13,595 nt of DNA from Chlorobium sp. (GCA_026193435.1 JAPHUN010000345.1:1-13595); one strand, 5' to 3'. Shown: positions 1 through 7,793, counted from the stretch's first letter. The notes: generated by a model not told the origin, from the letters alone. Program-made: numbers and translations.

Positions 1-794
1 AACGCATCAAGTTCTTCGGCGGTATGTTCCTGCCAGCTTTTTTCTGATTGACGAACCAGCTCTTCGACGGCCATGAAGCGTTTCATGAACTTGTTTGTTG
101 ACTTGCGGAGCGCGTCCTCGGGGTTGGTGCCGATGAAACGGCTGTAGTTGACGATGGTGAAGAGGAGGTCGCCGAACTCTTCTTCCTTTTCCTCCTTTGA
201 AGACGCCTGCTTGAGCTCTTCGATCTCCTCAGCCAACTTGTCGAGCACCCCTTCCTCGTTTGTCCAGTCGAAGCCGACACCGGAAACCTTTTTCTGGACG
301 CGATAGGCGCGAAGCAGTTCACTCATGGCTTTTGGTACACCGTCGAGAAGACTTCTTCGGCCTTTTTCTTTCAGTTTCAGGGATTCCCAGTTTTTGAGGA
401 CTTCCTGTTCATTCCTGGCAACGGTTTGGCCGAAAACATGAGGGTGGCGGCTGATAAGCTTGTCGCAGAGGGCATCGAACACCCCGGAAAAGGTAAACTT
501 GCCCGACTCCTCGGCCATCAGCACCTGAAAGGCTACATGGAGGAAGAGATCGCCAAGTTCTTTTTTCAGTTCCTGGTCGTCGTTTTCATCGATAGCGTGT
601 ACCAGTTCATAGCTCTCTTCCAGGAGAAGGTGCGTGAGTGATTCCGGGGTTTGTTTACGGTCCCAGGGACATTCCGAGCGGAGCACCTGCACCAGCGAGA
701 TCACCCGGTTGAATTTTTCCTGTATGCTGCCGCCTGTATTGTTGAGTACGTCGTCTCTGAGCTCTGCGATAGTTCGCTTCCCTGATTGTTCCAT
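1..794 (-). CDS. mazG: Nucleoside triphosphate pyrophosphohydrolase MazG (3' end cut by window edge)
   Basis: MazG hydrolyses NTPs and dNTPs to the monophosphate and pyrophosphate, cleaning the cytoplasmic pool of non-canonical nucleotides. The frame stays open from the ATG at 792-794 to the left edge, giving 264 residues; E. coli MazG has about 263, so only the last few codons are missing. Both MazG halves are visible. The first has E59-E60-x2-E63 followed by E79-x2-D82. The second has E189-E190-x-E192-E193 followed by E205/E206 and D209. The signature LLDGVP (149-154) and GFDW (174-177) lie between them. An in-frame stop at 813-815 leaves ATG 794 as the only ATG start, although no good Shine-Dalgarno precedes it. 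It diverges from the SDR gene across about 125 bases. Identification rests on conserved motifs and is firm. Confidence 0.95.
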   Translation of the reverse strand, partial: MEQSGKRTIAELRDDVLNNTGGSIQEKFNRVISLVQVLRSECPWDRKQTPESLTHLLLEESYELVHAIDENDDQELKKELGDLFLHVAFQVLMAEESGKFTFSGVFDALCDKLISRHPHVFGQTVARNEQEVLKNWESLKLKEKGRRSLLDGVPKAMSELLRAYRVQKKVSGVGFDWTNEEGVLDKLAEEIEELKQASSKEEKEEEFGDLLFTIVNYSRFIGTNPEDALRKSTNKFMKRFMAVEELVRQSEKSWQEHTAEELDA

Positions 795-912
795 GGGGAT
801 GAGGCAAGATGTTTATTCCGTTAGTCGGCAGATAGGTTGTCTGCTGGCAAAGTTAATATTTCTAAACGTTTTTCTTTACTTTTGATGAGATGAGCATACA
901 GGGAGAAAAACA

Positions 913-930
913 ATGAAGCTATGGATCTGA
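913..930 (+). other. Possible 5-codon leader ORF overlapping the SDR start
   Basis: ATG 913 opens a five-codon frame (M-K-L-W-I, stop TGA 928-930) that overlaps the SDR start at 921 in another frame. GGGAG at 901-905 stands 7 bases before this ATG, better spacing than the 15 bases to ATG 921. It may be chance, or it may tune SDR translation by start competition or reinitiation. Confidence 0.25.
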
Positions 931-1592
931 AAGGCAGAACTGCGGTGGTGACGGGTTCAAGTTCGGGCATCGGACAGGAGCTTTGTACAATGCTGGCGCA
1001 AAAAGGCGCGGCGGTATACGGTTTCAGCCGGCGCCGGTCTGTTGTCGAACATCCCTCCTTTACCTGGATGCAGACGGATGTGACAAAGCAGGAGGAAATT
1101 GATCGGGCATTCGATACTGTTTTACGTGCGCATCAGCGCGTCGATCTGCTGGTCAACAATGCGGGATTCGGTCTCTTTGGCAGCATTGAGACGCTTGACC
1201 CTGAAGCCTGGAACAGGCTGATAGCAACCAATCTGACGGCAGCGTTTCTCTGTACCCGAAGAGTTGTATCCGGTATGAAAGAGGCCGGACGGGGAACGAT
1301 TGTCAATGTCGCTTCGATTGCCGGGAAGCGCGGGTTCGGGAACGGGTCCGCATACTGTGCATCCAAGTTCGGGCTGAATGGTTTTTCCGAAGCACTCGTT
1401 GAAGAACTTCGCGAGGAGGGAATCCGTGTTTGCAGTATCAACCCCGGCTCAACGGGAACGGAGTTTTTCGAGCATGCGGGCATCGAGCCGAAAAAACTGA
1501 TGAAGACCGGGGATGTTGCCTCTCTGATCCTTACTATGATTGAACTTCCTGATGACATGCTGCCGGATCAGGTGGTTGTTCGCCCACTGTAA
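921..1592 (+). CDS. Classical short-chain dehydrogenase/reductase
   Basis: This is a 223-residue soluble NAD(P)-dependent oxidoreductase with the full classical SDR signature. The cofactor motif TGSSSGIG is at 11-18 and NNAG at 79-82. The catalytic tetrad is N104, S132, Y145 and K149 (YCASK), and a PG pair sits at 175-176. R37-R39 after the second strand suggests NADP(H) preference, which is inference. The substrate cannot be told from sequence. It ends 16 bases before mnmE and probably shares its transcript. The only in-frame start is ATG 921, because an in-frame stop lies at 891-893. The best Shine-Dalgarno (GGGAG, 901-905) is better spaced for a different, out-of-frame ATG at 913 (see findings). 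Confidence 0.93.
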   Translation: MDLKGRTAVVTGSSSGIGQELCTMLAQKGAAVYGFSRRRSVVEHPSFTWMQTDVTKQEEIDRAFDTVLRAHQRVDLLVNNAGFGLFGSIETLDPEAWNRLIATNLTAAFLCTRRVVSGMKEAGRGTIVNVASIAGKRGFGNGSAYCASKFGLNGFSEALVEELREEGIRVCSINPGSTGTEFFEHAGIEPKKLMKTGDVASLILTMIELPDDMLPDQVVVRPL

Positions 1593-1608
1593 ACAGAACC
1601 CATATACC

Positions 1609-3030
1609 ATGAATGAACCAGATTTCCTTCCTCTCCAGGGTGAGCCGATTGCAGCTATAGCTACCCCGGTAGGGGTCGGCGCGCTTGCTGTGGTCAGGAT
1701 GAGTGGTGAGGGTGTTTTTTCTATCGCGGACAGGGTCTTTACCAAGGTTCGTTCGCCGGAAACATCTTTGGCTGACTCTCCGGGGTATACCGCTCATTTC
1801 GGGAAGTTGTATGACGGCGACAGGATGATTGACGAGGTGATCGTGCTGGTGTTCCGGTCACCTGATTCTTTCACGGTCGAGGATATGGTCGAGATTACCT
1901 GTCACGGCGGTCCTGTGGTGACAAAGCATGTATTGAAGCTTCTGCTCGACAACGGATGCAGGCTTGCAGAGCCTGGTGAGTTTACCCGACGCGCATTCCT
2001 GAACGGGAGGATCGACCTCTTGCAGGCTGAAGCGATCGGTGAAATGATTCATGCCCGCTCGGAATCGGCTTATCGGACCGCGGTAAACCAGATGAGCGGA
2101 GGGCTTTCCGGGCGGCTTGGCGCATTGCGCGAACAGCTTTTGCATTCCTGCGCGCTGCTGGAACTGGAACTTGATTTCAGTGAAGAGGATGTCGAATTCC
2201 AGAGCCGCGAGGAATTGAGCCGGCAGATGGAAAATCTGCAGCATGAAGTCGACAAGCTCGTGGAGTCCTACCAGCATGGCAGGTTGCTGCGCGAGGGCGT
2301 GGCGACCGCCATTATCGGGAGGCCCAATGCCGGTAAATCAACCCTGCTCAACGCCCTGCTCGGCGAGGAACGGGCCATTGTCAGCCACATGCCGGGCACC
2401 ACGAGGGACTATATCGAGGAGTGTTTCATTTATGAAAAAACCATGTTCCGGCTCACCGACACGGCAGGTTTGCGCGAGGCGATGGAGGAAATCGAGCACG
2501 AAGGCATTCGGCGAAGCTACGAGAAAATCGCCCAGGCAGACCTGATCCTCTACCTGCTGGATATCGGCAGCGACTCCTGCCGGGACGAGATTACAGCGAT
2601 AAACGACCTGCGGCAGAGCTATCCTGACGCCAGACTGCTTGTCGTGGCAAACAAGACGGACCGGACGGCGGAAAGCGGGAAGAGGATAGCGGAGGTTGGA
2701 GCAAGTGCCGGATGCGAAGTGATCGGCATTTCAGCACTCAACCGGTCGGGACTCGCTGAACTGAAATCAGCCATGAGCGCCATAACCGAAGGACTGGACA
2801 AGCTGCATGACGCCAGCGTGCTGGTCACCAGCATGCGTCACTATGAAGCCCTGCGCAACGCCTCGGACGCGCTCCGCAACGCCAGGGAACTGATCGACGC
2901 ACAATCGGAAACCGAACTCATAGCCTTCGAACTCCGCTCCGCCCTCGACTACGTCGGCGAGATCACCGGGAAAGTGGTTAACGAAGAGGTTATGAATGTG
3001 ATCTTTGGGCAGTTCTGTATCGGGAAGTGA
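1609..3030 (+). CDS. mnmE: tRNA uridine-5-carboxymethylaminomethyl(34) synthesis GTPase MnmE
   Basis: MnmE (TrmE) acts with MnmG to add the carboxymethylaminomethyl or aminomethyl group at C5 of wobble U34 in certain tRNAs. The 473-residue protein is of normal family length. The N-terminal tetrahydrofolate-binding domain covers about 1-120 and the helical domain follows. A circularly inserted G domain holds GRPNAGKS (237-244), TTRD (264-267), DTAG (284-287), NKTD (348-351) and SAL (375-377). The C-terminal CIGK motif carries the conserved C470. ATG 1609 is chosen because the protein then begins as the family does; the open frame reaches back to 1540 inside the SDR gene, but those residues do not resemble MnmE. 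Codon usage changes sharply from about 2280 onward: third-position GC rises from roughly half to about 80% (see findings). Confidence 0.97.
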   Translation: MNEPDFLPLQGEPIAAIATPVGVGALAVVRMSGEGVFSIADRVFTKVRSPETSLADSPGYTAHFGKLYDGDRMIDEVIVLVFRSPDSFTVEDMVEITCHGGPVVTKHVLKLLLDNGCRLAEPGEFTRRAFLNGRIDLLQAEAIGEMIHARSESAYRTAVNQMSGGLSGRLGALREQLLHSCALLELELDFSEEDVEFQSREELSRQMENLQHEVDKLVESYQHGRLLREGVATAIIGRPNAGKSTLLNALLGEERAIVSHMPGTTRDYIEECFIYEKTMFRLTDTAGLREAMEEIEHEGIRRSYEKIAQADLILYLLDIGSDSCRDEITAINDLRQSYPDARLLVVANKTDRTAESGKRIAEVGASAGCEVIGISALNRSGLAELKSAMSAITEGLDKLHDASVLVTSMRHYEALRNASDALRNARELIDAQSETELIAFELRSALDYVGEITGKVVNEEVMNVIFGQFCIGK

Positions 3031-3383
3031 GTGCAAAAACGGAAAAGACGAAAAAGACTTGCAATGCAAATGACATAAGGGGCTCAAAAGGCTTCGTTAT
3101 TTTTCTTCAAAGTAACTTAGAGTCAGGTTAGTAGGTTAGGAACGCTGTTCGGTAAGTTGAATAACTTGGCGTTTTTGACTTGAGAGAAGAGTTTTCTTGT
3201 CGAATAGGGCTGATCACACCTGCTCCAGATGGAGCATGGACAAGGGTCCACTTGAAAGATCTCTATCGATGAATGAGTCATGTACTTCTTTTTGAGTTGT
3301 ACGAAAAATGAACGTAATTAAAAGGTGTGTTGAAGTTTGGCACGGTTTATTTCAGTTCTGCTAACGACAAGACCCATAGCCGT
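3031..3383. other. Gene-free stretch between mnmE and the secreted triple-module protein
   Basis: No credible gene is seen here. There is no clear terminator behind mnmE. Two small hairpins lie directly against each other: TGCTCC/GGAGCA (3221-3236, loop AGAT) and TGGAC/GTCCA (3237-3250, loop AAGG). An unstarted 35-codon open stretch (3165-3269, ending TGA at 3270-3272) overlaps them, but I do not recognise the peptide. The promoter of the downstream gene probably lies here, though no good -35/-10 pair was found. Confidence 0.6.
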
Positions 3384-4916
3384 ATGACTCATCCTGCAAG
3401 GATTTCTGCACTGCTGCTTCTGGCAGTCGTATTGTCAATAACAGTTCCAATCAAGCAGGCGCTCTCCTCGGACGGGCAGACAGAGCCAAACGGGGAACTG
3501 ATTGCTATATACGAAGAATGGCGTGTATCGGATGATGAGAATATGGGGGTTGTCGGGCTCGGGGTTCATCACTATTTCAGCGACTATTTCTCTCTCGGTG
3601 TCGGTTCATGGATGGCGGTCAGGGGGGAAAGGGGAGGCTTTATCACGCTCGGTATCGACGGTCGCCTTCATTTGCCCATAACCGAACGGATTGAGCTCGA
3701 GTCAGGAGTGTTTGTCGGGGCAGGCGGCGGGAGAGGCGGCTACACGCTCAGCGGCGGCGGACTGATGGTGCGGCCCTACGCGCAATTGACCTATGATATA
3801 AGCTCATGGGGCAGGCTTTCAGCAGGGGTCAGCCATGTGACATTTCCCAATGGCGGTACGATCGAGTCAACCCGGCCGTATATCAGTTTCTCCCTCCCGT
3901 TTTATACTTATATGGGAGATGGGTGGAAAGACGACGGCTTACCGCACGCTCTGCAAAAACAGCATGACAAGTCACGGTCAAACTCTCTGGCTGTTGTTGT
4001 CAGGGATCTGCAACCGGTTTCAGACGCCCGAACCACCGGGGGAGCAGTTCAGGATGATGTGACGCTCCTTGGAATCGAGTGGAGGTCATATTTCAATGAT
4101 ATCTGGTATGCCAGGCTGGAAACCGAAGGTGCCGCAGGAGGGAGCAGCAGGGGGTATATGCAGATTCTTGTCGGAGGTGGTGCGCAGATACCTGTTGCAG
4201 ATAATCTCTATGTCAGTGCTGACGCATCTGTCGGCGGAGGCGGAGGCGGGGGAGTCGACACCGGAGGCGGCCTGCTTCTGGATGCTTCGGCGGGAATGTA
4301 CTATTATTTGACGCCCAGCCTGTTTGCCGGACTTTCGGGAGCGTATCTCATAGCGCCGGACGGAACGTTCGAAGCAGGTTCTCTTGCTTTGAAGCTCGGG
4401 TACCGGTCAGGAGGATACTCTGCCGACAGGAAAAACAGTGTCGATCCGTCTCCTGAAAAGCCTTCGAACATGAGGTTGCGGGTTGTCAATCAAACCTATT
4501 ATAAGGAATCCGATTTGTGGCGAACACATCATGCTGACAGGAACGTCGAGAATATCGGGGTGCAGATCGACGCTTTTCTTGACCGGAACTGGTATCTGAC
4601 GGGCCAGGGACTCGCCGCTTATGGAGGGGATGCCGGGGCGTATATGACCGGACTTGTCGGGCTGGGCATCAGGAAAAACCTCATCGGCGGGGTGTTTGTC
4701 AATGGAGAGGGCCTTGTCGGTGCGGCAGGCGGGGGCGGATTGGCCACAGGCTCCGGGCTGGTATGGCAGGGTAATGTCGGACTCGGTTATGATCTCCATC
4801 CCTCTCTGTCGGCACTTGTTACCGCGGGAAGAATGGGAGCGTTTGACGGTGATTTCAAGGCGGATGTTTTAGGGCTTTCTCTGGCGTATAATTTTAACAG
4901 CTATCTTCTCCATTAA
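3384..4916 (+). CDS. Secreted glycine-rich protein with three related modules, probable outer-membrane beta-barrel
   Basis: I recognise no named family. From ATG 3384 the protein has 510 residues. It begins with a Sec-type signal: a short basic start, then a hydrophobic run ending near ALSS (about residues 26-29). The rest is alternating polar/hydrophobic strand-like sequence rich in Gly, Tyr and Leu. Three modules follow one another at about 37-174, 200-340 and 363-504. Each has a glycine-rich loop near its middle (112-127, 283-298, 445-460), followed by similar strands and an aromatic-ended last strand (SFSLPFY, ALKLGY, LSLAYNF). Linkers between modules are charged. The frame also permits GTG 3327 or TTG 3330, but these would add about 19 polar residues before the signal peptide. 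AAGG at 3322-3325 gives TTG 3330 some support. The outer-membrane location is inferred. Confidence 0.8.
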   Translation: MTHPARISALLLLAVVLSITVPIKQALSSDGQTEPNGELIAIYEEWRVSDDENMGVVGLGVHHYFSDYFSLGVGSWMAVRGERGGFITLGIDGRLHLPITERIELESGVFVGAGGGRGGYTLSGGGLMVRPYAQLTYDISSWGRLSAGVSHVTFPNGGTIESTRPYISFSLPFYTYMGDGWKDDGLPHALQKQHDKSRSNSLAVVVRDLQPVSDARTTGGAVQDDVTLLGIEWRSYFNDIWYARLETEGAAGGSSRGYMQILVGGGAQIPVADNLYVSADASVGGGGGGGVDTGGGLLLDASAGMYYYLTPSLFAGLSGAYLIAPDGTFEAGSLALKLGYRSGGYSADRKNSVDPSPEKPSNMRLRVVNQTYYKESDLWRTHHADRNVENIGVQIDAFLDRNWYLTGQGLAAYGGDAGAYMTGLVGLGIRKNLIGGVFVNGEGLVGAAGGGGLATGSGLVWQGNVGLGYDLHPSLSALVTAGRMGAFDGDFKADVLGLSLAYNFNSYLLH

Positions 4917-4959
4917 GGGTTGAGTCGTTTATGCCTTTGATTTAATTAATAAAAGGAGA

Positions 4960-5331
4960 ATGGTGAACCATCGTGATATAGGGGTTGATATTGTTGATAT
5001 CAGGCGCATCAGGAAGTCATTCGAGAAGTATGGCGACAGTTTCCTTCAGCGGGTGCTGACTGAAAAGGAGATCAGTTACTGCAAAAGGAAAAAAGATATG
5101 ATGCCGAGCGTGGCAGCACGTTTCGCCGCAAAGGAGGCGATTTCGAAGGCTGTCGGCAGCGGGATTTCAGGTGGATTTTCCTGGAGGAGTGTGGAGATAG
5201 ACAACGACGAGCATGGCAAACCGTTTATGCGGGTACTTGACAGGAGACTTGGCATTCAGGACAGTGCAATCAGCCTCTCTCTTTCTCATGACGGGGATTA
5301 CGCCGTGGCGTTTGTGCAGATCGAGTGCTGA
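4960..5331 (+). CDS. acpS: Holo-[acyl-carrier-protein] synthase
   Basis: AcpS moves the 4'-phosphopantetheine arm from coenzyme A to the serine of apo acyl carrier protein, a step needed for fatty acid synthesis. The 123-residue protein has the family length. It shows both family motifs: GVDIVDI at 8-14 with metal-binding D10, and RFAAKEAISKAVG at 54-66 with the second metal ligand E59. LSLSHDGDYAVAFV closes the fold (106-119). The Shine-Dalgarno AGGAG (4954-4958) is only one base from ATG 4960, so GTG 4963 (spacing 4) could be the true start and would shorten the protein by one residue. The gene follows the triple-module protein by 43 bases. Confidence 0.96.
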   Translation: MVNHRDIGVDIVDIRRIRKSFEKYGDSFLQRVLTEKEISYCKRKKDMMPSVAARFAAKEAISKAVGSGISGGFSWRSVEIDNDEHGKPFMRVLDRRLGIQDSAISLSLSHDGDYAVAFVQIEC

Positions 5332-5420
5332 ATGGCAGTGCATATGACCGGACATTTCATTATTTTTGACTGAAAGAGGTCAGGTGTTTTGCGTTAGCAA
5401 TCCAAATAGAGGAGGGTGGT

Positions 5421-5615
5421 ATGGAGTGTATGAAAACAGTGCAGATCCAATGTCCTTTCTGCGGTGCCTTGAATGAGACGCTTATCGACTGTTCCATCGA
5501 ACCTCCGGAAGAGTATGTTGAGGATTGCGAGGTATGCTGCAGTCCGATACTTCTGGTTGTCCACTCTGTAGACGAGGAGATTCCGGTTGTAGAGGTGCAT
5601 CGTGAAAATGAATAG
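5421..5615 (+). CDS. CPxCG-motif small cysteine-rich protein
   Basis: This 64-residue protein looks like a small zinc ribbon. A first knuckle CPFCG (C11, C14) is followed by C24, then a second cluster C36, C39 and C40, with a beta-rich, acidic tail. It matches what I know of the Cys-rich CPXCG family, widespread short bacterial proteins of unknown role. Metal binding is inferred from the cysteine spacing. AGGAGG at 5410-5415 stands 5 bases before ATG 5421, which fixes the start. The gene lies 89 bases after acpS and ends just before a bidirectional terminator. Confidence 0.85.
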   Translation: MECMKTVQIQCPFCGALNETLIDCSIEPPEEYVEDCEVCCSPILLVVHSVDEEIPVVEVHRENE

Positions 5616-5633
5616 AAACGATGAGAGGGCAAA

Positions 5634-5663
5634 AAAAACTCCCGCGGAATCACGGGAGTTTTT
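5634..5663. terminator. Bidirectional intrinsic terminator between CPxCG gene and rlpA
   Basis: AAAAACTCCCG (5634-5644) pairs with CGGGAGTTTTT (5653-5663) around an 8-base loop. The A-run on one side and T-run on the other make it work in both directions, which suits the two genes that converge here. Confidence 0.9.
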
Positions 5664-5687
5664 AAAGCTGGTGCATCCGTTATCAGT

Positions 5688-6209
5688 CTATGAATCGCCT
5701 TCATAGACCTCTATACGTACTTTCGCAACACCTTTTTTCAACAGGTTGATCTCTTTAGCTGCTTCGAGTGATAGATCGATGATTCTCCCTTTTATATACG
5801 GACCGCGGTCATTGATTCTGACCATAACTTTTCTGCCGTTGTTAAGATTGGTCACGCGTACCATGGAGCCGAAGGGCAGGGATTTATGAGCGGCAGTCAG
5901 TTCATGCATATTGAAGCGCTCACCGTTGGCTGTAAGGCGGCCATGAAACCTGTCGGCATAGTATGATGCTTTTCCTTCCTTGACCATGAACAGTTTGCCG
6001 AGTTCGTCTTCCGCATCAGCCGCATCAGCCTCAGCAAGAGAATCACGCTCCAGCTGAAGCGAGCTTGTTATCTCGCTAGGAATCGGTGCTGCTGAGATTC
6101 CCGATTGTATCGATGTATAATTAGAGCTTGACTGACACCCTGTCAGTTGGAGAAGAGAAAAAATGACTATAATAAAAGGCGAGGCGAATGCTATTCGTCC
6201 GTTATACAT
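5688..6209 (-). CDS. rlpA: RlpA-like lipoprotein (septal/lytic transglycosylase-type double-psi beta-barrel)
   Basis: RlpA proteins are outer-membrane lipoproteins; the Pseudomonas enzyme cuts glycan strands lacking stem peptides at the septum. Of 173 residues, the first 25 form a lipoprotein signal ending in the lipobox LTGC (lipidated C25). A low-complexity linker (26-77) follows, rich in Ser, Ala and acidic residues. The double-psi beta-barrel domain covers about 78-168. H108 (in [10 protein letters not shown]) and D134 (in NDRGPY) are 26 residues apart, the same spacing as the Pseudomonas catalytic pair as I recall it. There is no C-terminal SPOR domain, so septal targeting by naked glycan is not expected. 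No strong Shine-Dalgarno precedes ATG 6209. A promoter and a structured leader lie upstream. Confidence 0.93.
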   Translation of the reverse strand: MYNGRIAFASPFIIVIFSLLQLTGCQSSSNYTSIQSGISAAPIPSEITSSLQLERDSLAEADAADAEDELGKLFMVKEGKASYYADRFHGRLTANGERFNMHELTAAHKSLPFGSMVRVTNLNNGRKVMVRINDRGPYIKGRIIDLSLEAAKEINLLKKGVAKVRIEVYEGDS

Positions 6210-6233
6210 ACTGTCTGGGTTTTATTAAAAAAT

Positions 6234-6272
6234 CTGTTCCAGATGAATACTTCCTCTGAAGCTCGGGAACAG
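6234..6272 (-). promoter_or_regulatory. Two-tier stem-loop in the rlpA leader
   Basis: CTGTTCC (6234-6240) pairs with GGAACAG (6266-6272). Inside it CTTC (6250-6253) pairs with GAAG (6258-6261) over a CTCT loop, leaving an asymmetric internal loop. It lies 24 bases upstream of the rlpA start, with no T-run beside it. Confidence 0.35.
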
Positions 6273-6319
6273 AAGATATTTTTTTCCAAAATACCTGATA
6301 AACAGAATTATTTTAACGC

Positions 6320-6347
6320 ATAATATAAGAAAAAAAGGTATAATCAA
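6320..6347 (-). promoter_or_regulatory. Candidate sigma-70-type promoter for rlpA
   Basis: On the minus strand TTGATT (6342-6347) and TATTAT (6320-6325) are 16 bases apart. They match four and five of six consensus bases. Transcription would begin near 6313 and give a leader of about 100 bases. Confidence 0.4.
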
Positions 6348-6545
6348 AGCTTTGCTATGGCTTTTGTGCGTTAAGCCTTTTTGGATAAATACGTTACACC
6401 TCGTCATCTTTCTTTTCGGGTCGCTCATGATAAGTAACGGAATTGTCCTTATTACCCCTGATCTGCTTTTTGTTCCAACCCGGACTGTTTACCTGAATAT
6501 CTTAAGGTTACGGTAAACTATTGCGCTCCCTATGTGGTTTATTAG

Positions 6546-6564
6546 TTGACAGCGTATCTGTCAA
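6546..6564. promoter_or_regulatory. Perfect inverted repeat upstream of the ArsA-like gene
   Basis: TTGACAG and CTGTCAA are perfect 7-base arms around CGTAT, ending 29 bases before ATG 6594. This could be an operator or an mRNA hairpin. The left arm contains TTGACA, but no good -10 follows at the right distance. Confidence 0.4.
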
Positions 6565-6593
6565 GTAATGAAACAAGAAAACGGGAAAACAGT

Positions 6594-7793
6594 ATGCGTT
6601 TGATTCTGATGACCGGAAAAGGAGGCGTAGGAAAGACCTCGATGGCGGCGGCTACGGGACTCAAGTGTGCTGAAATGGGATATAAGACACTGGTGTTGAG
6701 TACAGACCCCGCGCACTCTCTTGCCGACAGTTTTGCTGTAGAGCTTGGACATCAACCCAAAGAGGTATGTCAAAATCTGTGGGGCGCCGAGCTTGATGTT
6801 CTTGAGGAACTTGAACAGAACTGGGGATCTGTCAAGCGATACATTACCGAAGTATTGCAGGCGCGCGGTCTTGAAGGTATTCAGGCGGAAGAGCTCGCTA
6901 TTCTTCCGGGATCTGATGAAATTTTCGGCCTTGTCAGGGTTTTCCGGCACTACAACGAAGGGAATTATGATGTGCTGATCATAGATTCCGCCCCTACGGG
7001 AACAGCGCTCCGTTTGCTGAGTATTCCTGAGGTTGCCGGCTGGTACATGCGCCGTTTCTACAAGCCTCTGGAGAAAGTCGCGGTAACGCTTCGTCCGATA
7101 ATAGAGCCGTTATTCAGGCCGATCGCGGGATTTTCCCTGCCTGACAAGGAGATGATGGACGTACCGTATGATTTTTATCAGAAAATCGAGAAGCTGGGGG
7201 AAATTCTGATGGATAACGCCGTGACATCGGTACGGCTTGTCACCAATCCTGAGCGGATGGTGCTCAACGAGTCTCTCAGGGCTCATGCCTATCTCAGCCT
7301 TTACGATATCTCTACCGATCTTATTATTGCTAACAGGATCATTCCCGATGAGGTTACCGATCCCTATTTTCAGTACTGGAAAGAAAATCAGAAAATATAT
7401 CGAGCGGAGATTCATGAGAATTTCAAGCCTCTGCCTGTCAAGGAGGTTCCCTTGTATTCACGGGAGATTTGTGGCCTCAAGACGCTCGATACGCTGAAAG
7501 ACCTGCTTTATGGTGACGAAGATCCTTCGCAGGTATATTATAAAGAGAAGACGATGCTGGTTGAGCAGGTCAAGAACGGCTATACGCTTGAGATTGCATT
7601 GCCGGGGATTCAGAAAGACCAGATAGAGATCAGCAAGAAAGGTGACGAACTGAATATACGTATTGGCAACCACCGTCGTAATCTTGTGCTGCCACAGGCT
7701 CTTGCAACGCTGAAGACCGCAGGTGCGGAAATGGAAGATGAACGGTTAAAAATCTCTTTCGAAGAGGCAAATACCAGGAAAAAGGGGAAATAG
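6594..7793 (+). CDS. ArsA-family ATPase with C-terminal HSP20-like domain
   Basis: This is a single-copy ArsA/Get3-type P-loop ATPase of 399 residues. The deviant Walker A GKGGVGKT is at 8-15, the switch region STDPAHSL at 36-43, and the family motif DSAPTG at 131-136. A separate C-terminal domain (about 319-390), with [15 protein letters not shown] and a PxA-type strand, matches the alpha-crystallin/HSP20-like domain found on ArsA homologues of phototrophs. It has three scattered cysteines (C25, C59, C293) and no CxxC. It therefore lacks the zinc knuckle of Get3, and these cysteines are not in the arrangement expected for the ArsA arsenite site. An arsenite-pump role is not supported, and no arsB, arsC or arsR is nearby. 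A chaperone or targeting ATPase is the better guess. ATG 6594 is chosen because the ATPase fold begins there; a TTG at 6546 would add 16 non-conserved residues. Confidence 0.92.
   Translation: MRLILMTGKGGVGKTSMAAATGLKCAEMGYKTLVLSTDPAHSLADSFAVELGHQPKEVCQNLWGAELDVLEELEQNWGSVKRYITEVLQARGLEGIQAEELAILPGSDEIFGLVRVFRHYNEGNYDVLIIDSAPTGTALRLLSIPEVAGWYMRRFYKPLEKVAVTLRPIIEPLFRPIAGFSLPDKEMMDVPYDFYQKIEKLGEILMDNAVTSVRLVTNPERMVLNESLRAHAYLSLYDISTDLIIANRIIPDEVTDPYFQYWKENQKIYRAEIHENFKPLPVKEVPLYSREICGLKTLDTLKDLLYGDEDPSQVYYKEKTMLVEQVKNGYTLEIALPGIQKDQIEISKKGDELNIRIGNHRRNLVLPQALATLKTAGAEMEDERLKISFEEANTRKKGK

Larger units (their letters stand above)
6210..6593. other. Gene-free divergent region between rlpA and the ArsA-like gene
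   Basis: This 384-base stretch holds the rlpA promoter and leader hairpin on its left. On its right lie two inverted repeats upstream of the ArsA-like gene: GTTTACC/GGTAAAC (6487-6493 and 6512-6518) and TTGACAG/CTGTCAA (6546-6564). I could not find a convincing plus-strand promoter. A 67-codon minus-strand frame (6225-6428) was judged spurious. Confidence 0.6.

Noticed and set aside
83..322. Minus-strand 79-codon open frame rich in Ser and Arg
   Set aside because: It lies in another frame of mazG, whose own frame is open from 794 to the window edge with clear family motifs.
426..885. Two plus-strand frames (71 and 83 codons)
   Set aside because: They are antisense shadows of mazG and show no recognisable protein features or ribosome sites.
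6225..6428. 67-codon minus-strand frame with a hydrophobic stretch
   Set aside because: There is no Shine-Dalgarno, the hydrophobicity comes from AT-rich sequence, and it overlaps the predicted rlpA promoter and leader hairpin.
6594..7793. Arsenic resistance operon
   Set aside because: The ArsA-like protein lacks the expected cysteine arrangement, and no arsB, arsC, arsR or arsD gene is present nearby.
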